A DNA stretch of 64,000 bases, taken from contig JAPNXP010000002.1 in the NCBI GenBank assembly GCA_028753945.1, positions 12,028,001 through 12,092,000 of the forward strand, written 5' to 3'. A program made the translations under genes and the position numbers. Within the stretch, counting starts at the first letter, position 1. Each line of letters begins with the position of its first letter. Positions 59,333 through 64,000 of this stretch are shown here, in pieces. This DNA is from Hexactinellida sp. DTS-2022. Taxonomy: Eukaryota; Porifera; Hexactinellida. The notes below the pieces were generated by a model that saw only the letters and a program-made list of their open reading frames with translations, made no database searches and was not told the DNA's origin.

Positions 59333-59933
59333 CATAGGCGCCTATCTTTGTAGGAGTGATTATTTCCTGGGGGGGGGACAACTTTTGGGACCAATTTTTT
59401 CGACCTTGGCCGCCCAAGGTCGAAGTTTGATTAGAAAGGTCAATTCGTTCCAATATCGAGCGACTTGAGCATTCGGAGGCCAATGATAATGCTGCTAATG
59501 GTTTAAACAAATATAGTACATTAAATTTACAACCTTATGGCATGGTTAATCCTTCACTCAACAGGATGTTAGCACATCAACGACCTGGGGGATCCTAACT
59601 CCCAAGAGCCCACCATGATAGGTACATTACGCGTATGGTAGTATATAATCTTATGTACAATCTTAGTTTTCAAATTGTAAATAGAAGCTATTCGATGTCA
59701 CTTGTGAGATCGAGTAGTTCTATTATCTATTCCATAACAATTACAGATGGTACTAATATATTTTCTTTTGCACGAATATAATTGCACAATTTATATACTG
59801 TGCGTATTCAATTTTAATAAATTTAGTTTATATTCCCCCAGTAATTACCCCCCAGTGGACTCCCCAGTGTCCCCCCAGCCTTCCGACCTTGGGGGGTCAG
59901 CTCCCCCCCAGAACCCCAACATCGGCGCCTATG
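59333..59933. mobile_element. hAT-type element, CATAGGCGCC ends, perfect 8-bp TSD
   Basis: Flanked by ATCTCAAA at 59325-59332 and 59934-59941. Ends CATAGGCGCC and GGCGCCGATG-like inverse. G- and C-runs lie just inside both ends, as in the other CATAGGCG elements of the window. Confidence 0.88.
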
Positions 59934-60014
59934 ATCTCAAAATTTGTTACAATTCTGAAAGTTTGTAATCATACTTTGGAGAAATGGAGGTTTATGTGAT
60001 TTAACTTTTCTAGC

Positions 60015-60083
60015 GCGCTTCGCTTGCTAGGTCGCTTCGCGGCAGAACACAACCACACACCAACCGCTTCGCGGTTGGTGTGT
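60015..60083. repeat. CGCTTCG repeats and a 12-bp stem with CTTCG loop
   Basis: GCGCTTCGC-type motifs occur four times. 60055-60083 is a perfect stem: ACACACCAACCG, loop CTTCG, CGGTTGGTGTGT. GC-rich against an AT-rich background. Confidence 0.7.
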
Positions 60084-61042
60084 AGTTTATATACTCCTAA
60101 TATTGATTATAAAGCGTAAATAGGCCTAAAATAGTAGAATTTAACAATGTGAAATTTAGTAATTACGTCATCATTCGATAATGAGTAAGCATATTGACGA
60201 TCTGGTGTGACCAACGTGTCCGCATCATTAATGTACATGTTCTATTAAATTTTCAGATTTTTCTCTCTTAAAGGGCGCGAATTATGTGCGATTAAGTGAA
60301 TTTTCCGGGTTCTCGAAATGTGACAATGACGTCATAACTTGTCGAGGTGTGAGAAATTTTGAGTGGAAACCTCAACTTGTTGGCGGGTGCCAAAAGTTGC
60401 CCCTGTATGCCAAAAGTCACATTTGGAAACCGTCCACTTTCTTCAATCAACTCGTAGCATACAAACAAATATATATATATATAATCATATATATACACCC
60501 AGGCTTGTGTTTTAATAGTATAGATTTATCAATGCCATTAGATTCTCGAATATTCCCTGTATAACAGACAAATAAGTAATTTTAAATGGTGTAAATCTCT
60601 GTTTTTATTTTTTTATCTTTTCAAACTTTGAGCTCAATTTTCCGAGTAAATACAATAAGAATCGATTCAAACTTTACAGATACTTTCTCTGATATATTAT
60701 TATTCAACTCACCGAAAAAAAACAGGGCTCGATAGTCATTTCTTTCAGAATTCTATGATTTCTCCAATAGGTTACAAATTCGATTTCTTCATTATTTAAT
60801 CTAAGCCTACCTTCATTATATCATATTCTATTTGTGTATGTATATTCTATTTAGCGTAATGTAACACAATTCATTCGCTTCCTCTTAGTTCCCATTCTAG
60901 TATTGAGTTTCTAGTAACTTTTACTAATAATAGCAAATTGTTATTGCAACTATATTCACACTATACAAGTCAAATAAATGATTGGAATGCCAACAGAATC
61001 TTGTAAACAATGAATATCCTGGCTGTTGCAATAACTTGTAGG
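60084..61042. other. Unassigned interval
   Basis: 60465-60500 is an AT dinucleotide-like tract. A 92-codon frame at 60286 has no recognisable motif. Confidence 0.35.
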
Positions 61043-61050
61043 TGATAATT

Positions 61051-61188
61051 CAGTGGCGGCGCCAGCCAGCCGCCACTGGTGGGGCACAATTGCGTCACAG
61101 GTGGGGCACAGGCTGTCAAACTGGGGCACACTCACATCAATGAGGTGGGGCACAGGCCCCACCTGGCCCCACCCTCGCGCCACCTCTG
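61051..61188. mobile_element. hAT MITE, CAGTGGCGGCGCCAG end, perfect 8-bp TSD
   Basis: 138 bp with GGTGGGGCACA repeats, ends CAGTGGCGGCGCC and GCGCCACCTCTG, flanked by TGATAATT at 61043-61050 and 61189-61196. Confidence 0.9.
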
Positions 61189-61196
61189 TGATAATT

Positions 61197-61438
61197 ATAA
61201 ACAAATGCAAGAGGAGGATGGAATCCCTAAGATAATTCGTGCTTGTATCAATTCCGACTGCTCTTGGATTGATCTTATTTATCCAATTCCTTCTCTCCAG
61301 AAATATACGTATTTGCCTTCCTTTGAGAACTAGAGGGTAAAACTTTACACAAATATGTATAAATCACCACATATTTATTTTAAGAATATAACTTACCACT
61401 TAAATGTTGGTCAATCTAAATGGGGAGAGAGTGGCTTT
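61197..61438. other. Short open frame of unknown origin
   Basis: 61199-61333 is open for 44 codons (MQEEDGIPKIIRAC...) and ends at TAG. No match to SF3B1 or any family I know. Confidence 0.25.
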
Positions 61439-61445
61439 ATAATTG

Positions 61446-62219
61446 CAGGGACTTCTTTAATATAGGGACTGTAAACTTCGTTTTACTGTAGAATTAGCGT
61501 AGGCCTAAGACAGTATTGTTACTTATTGATATCCCGTAATCCGCTAATGCTAGACACAGGAAATGTATTATTGTCGTATAGGAAGTAATATTTTGGGAGT
61601 CCAACGGTCATATTGGTTTTTCTGAAATATTTGTGGAATGTAAGTTATGCGATTTTCACACCTTTCCATATATGGTAATATTGTTAAAATCTCGAGATTA
61701 GTTAACCGATGTCAGCAACGGTTAACCGGTTAACCGAATCCAGCCTTGTTGTTTTTTAATAAACTACATAATTACAGATATCTGATAGGTAATAATTAGC
61801 TAAACTACAAAACAGGGTCGGAGCAATCCTCCTGTGGAGAGTGCCAAAATAATAATATAGGCTAAGGGGAACGCCTTAGGTAAATCAATGTGATCTACTG
61901 AGTCCCTAAATATGAATTCCCATTTTCCATTCGCCAATAACAAATTTCATATGGATAAAGTTAACTAATCTCGAGATTATAACAATATTACCATATATGG
62001 AAGGGTGTGAAAATCGCATAACTTACATTCTACAAATATTTTCGATAAACCAATATGACTGTTGGACTCCCAAAATATTACTTCCTATGCGACAATAATA
62101 CATTTCCTGTGTCTAGCATTAGCGGATTACGGGATAACAATGAGTAACAAAACTGTTTTAGGCCTACGCTAATTTTAACGTAAACGAAGTTTACAGTCCC
62201 TATATTAAAGAAGTCCCTG
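61446..62219. mobile_element. Foldback element, CAGGGACTTC ends, 7-bp duplication
   Basis: Arms of about 250 bp (61446-61700 and 61965-62219) are closely matched inverses, starting CAGGGACTTCTTTAATATAG. ATAATTG stands at 61439-61445 and 62220-62226. The loop contains GGTTAACCGGTTAACC. Confidence 0.85.
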
Positions 62220-62359
62220 ATAATTGTTAGTTAACTGCCTGCAGGCATCAAAATCGCAATATTTTGCACTATCAAGCCCGAAATTATTTTATTCTTCTAT
62301 CCTTCGATCGATTGAATTAAAAGGAACACTTGGAAGTGATCCTTTGAATTACATCGATA

Positions 62360-62422
62360 ATAGTTAACTCCCGTTATAACGAATTCAAAGTAGTTGAACT
62401 TCGTTATAACGGGAGTTAACTG
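62360..62422. mobile_element. Minimal Tigger/pogo-like foldback
   Basis: AGTTAACTCCCGTTATAACG and its perfect inverse are separated by about 20 bp, with TA on the right. It is like the element at 9808-9964 reduced to its ends. Confidence 0.75.
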
Positions 62423-62751
62423 TATATACAAAGGAGTAATTCCTAAACGTGGATAGTATTTGCATACAACAATTAATTATTTATTAATAAAGGAAATTTT
62501 CTTTAATTATCTAATTATACTATAGACTATAGTTATTCATTAAATAATATCTACGAGGTAATCAATGAATTCATTGATTACTTTGTAGATATTAAATCCA
62601 CACGTAACATAGGTTCATAATGTACTCCATTATGATTAATATAGATAGAGGCTGCATTGTTACTTGGGCAGTGGCGTAGCAAGGGGGTTTGCCGCCCGGG
62701 GCGGACTACAATTTCCCGCCCTTCAAACTATATTCTATTCAATGGTACAAT

Positions 62752-63634
62752 TATAGCTATACCGGATTAGAGATTCTCTACTCCGGCCGGATTCGGATAT
62801 CCGGGGCTCAGTTATCCGGTTATCCGGCTAAATATGTATTTGACAAATGATACCATAATATCACATCAAGAACAAGTTCTGCTTATTCTTGATTAATTTG
62901 TACATACCGTATACTAAGCATGAGTTTTCTTAGAGAGGCTTCTAAAATAGTTTATGTGATCCCACAATTGATACAGTATATGAATATGCTTCAATCGCAT
63001 TCACCTTTGGTAAATAAGATATTTTCAATAACATATTTATTTTCGATTATTATATTTTTTTGTGATCGCTTTTCCTATTAGCTTGAAAGGTTGCATTTTT
63101 TTTCAATCCCAGCATGAGTGAACTCTCACTATTTCTCACTATCTAAGAACGATTCTTTCAGAGCACTCTATAATTAATGTGATGCCAATACATATATCAC
63201 GTGGTAAAAATCCTAAAATATATAGCACGTCACCACTGTGGAATCACATAAAACATTCACATCCAGAAATTTACAAAAAATAAATAACAATAAATGAAAA
63301 TCCTCTTGTAGAAATTCTCAACAAGGTGGGCATAGTATTTTCAATCAACTAGTTCTGCTATTACACATTATCTAAATTCTACTCCAAGAATATCTATACA
63401 AGAAAAGCTGTACCAGACATTAGAACGACAGAAGAAATGAACAGTTAATGATCCTAGAGCTATGGAAATTCACTTTAAATTCGGAGAGATAGTTATTCTT
63501 TAATTCATACAAAAATACAATTGGGACCGGTATCCGGCCGGATAGTTGTTCATATCCGGTTCTGGCCGGATATCCGGTACCTGGCCGGATACAGCCGGAT
63601 ACCGGATTAGAACCGGATATCCGGTACAGCCCTA
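62752..63634 (+). mobile_element. hAT-BED derived element, copy 3
   Basis: Closely similar to copy 2, ends TATAGCTATACCGGAT and (inverse) TAGGGCTGTACCGGAT, flanks GGTACAAT and GTAACAAT (6 of 8). The BED-derived reading at about 63180-63290 is broken. Confidence 0.8.
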
Positions 63635-63642
63635 GTAACAAT

Positions 63643-64000
63643 GGTCTATCTAATAATTAGAACAATACATTAAATGTTTCTAAAATGTAACTTTTCGCGT
63701 TCAAGGTTGCGAAATCTTTGATAATTTCTTCAAAATCCAACTTATTGGCAATAGTGGGGTGGATTAGCTAAGATTTTAATAACAATTGTGCATTTTGTGA
63801 TAAAAGCATCAAATTTGTTGTGCAACTAGAAAATTCTATATATAATGATTTAAGATCGGGAGGCACCTAGAATTCGACCTCTATGGTTCCAATTGTGCCA
63901 TTTTAATGCCCATATATGGTAAATTGGTAATATGACTAAGACTCAGCTAATGAACCTTGTATTGCTTCCAAATTTATTATTTAGGTATAGGAAGTCAGCT
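63643..64000. other. Unassigned right edge
   Basis: AT-rich, no gene or repeat recognised. Confidence 0.35.

Noticed and set aside
61053..61333. Next SF3B1 exon near 61.2 kb
   Set aside because: The open frame lacks the expected TPGxIMSMTPEQ and WRWE blocks, and a hAT MITE interrupts its start.

Overview
This is an AT-rich stretch of animal nuclear DNA, about 64 kb long and dominated by transposable elements. It appears to hold one host gene. Three exons on the + strand (18320-18583, 18985-19200 and 53851 to about 54254) encode the N-terminal part of SF3B1, the scaffold subunit of the U2 snRNP SF3b complex. The call rests on the block ending in ISPxRxDPF-like residues, the GETPTPG...KSRWD block and the dense Thr-Pro repeats. 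The HEAT-repeat body must lie beyond the right edge. Spliceosomal introns, FLYWCH, PHD, THAP and Myb/SANT-like transposon genes, and hAT, MULE, Harbinger, Tigger and Ty3 elements all point to a metazoan. The SF3B1 N-terminus is very divergent, so the lineage evolves fast; I cannot name the phylum.

Layout. 1-2360: broken PHD-FLYWCH-MULE transposase pieces in opposite orientations. 3.5-6.2 kb: decayed Ty3/gypsy integrase and a downstream reading on the - strand. 6.5-13.2 kb: an inverted copy of the hairpin repeat described below, split by a foldback element and by a 4.8-kb element with arms of 0.6-0.7 kb. 13.2-17.8 kb: foldbacks, dispersed repeats and a broken Harbinger Myb/SANT gene. 18.3-19.2 kb: SF3B1 exons 1 and 2.

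Intron 2 of SF3B1 is 34,650 bp and is a nest of repeats: a hAT MITE 70 bp after exon 2 (19271-19808), a 1.7-kb hAT element holding a foldback (20932-22614), a 12.4-kb array (23804-36222), two MULEs nested one inside the other (37125-41145), a foldback (42055-42628), a hAT MITE (44061-44709), THAP and hAT-BED remnants (45.6-47.7 kb), and a complete MULE with an open, spliceable transposase gene (48112-52665). The array has 9 short palindromic units followed by 11 long hairpins alternating with two spacer types. An unfilled paralogue of the array's site sits at 56.4-56.6 kb.

After exon 3 (54.3-64 kb) the DNA is again non-genic: a 0.93-kb palindrome, hAT MITEs and foldbacks, several with clean target-site duplications.

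The items I consider most worth following up are the hairpin macrosatellite with its empty site and its 2.02-kb near-identical duplication bounded by hairpins, the intact 604-residue MULE transposase with 9-bp target duplication, and the older MULE whose transposase ends in a RING finger.
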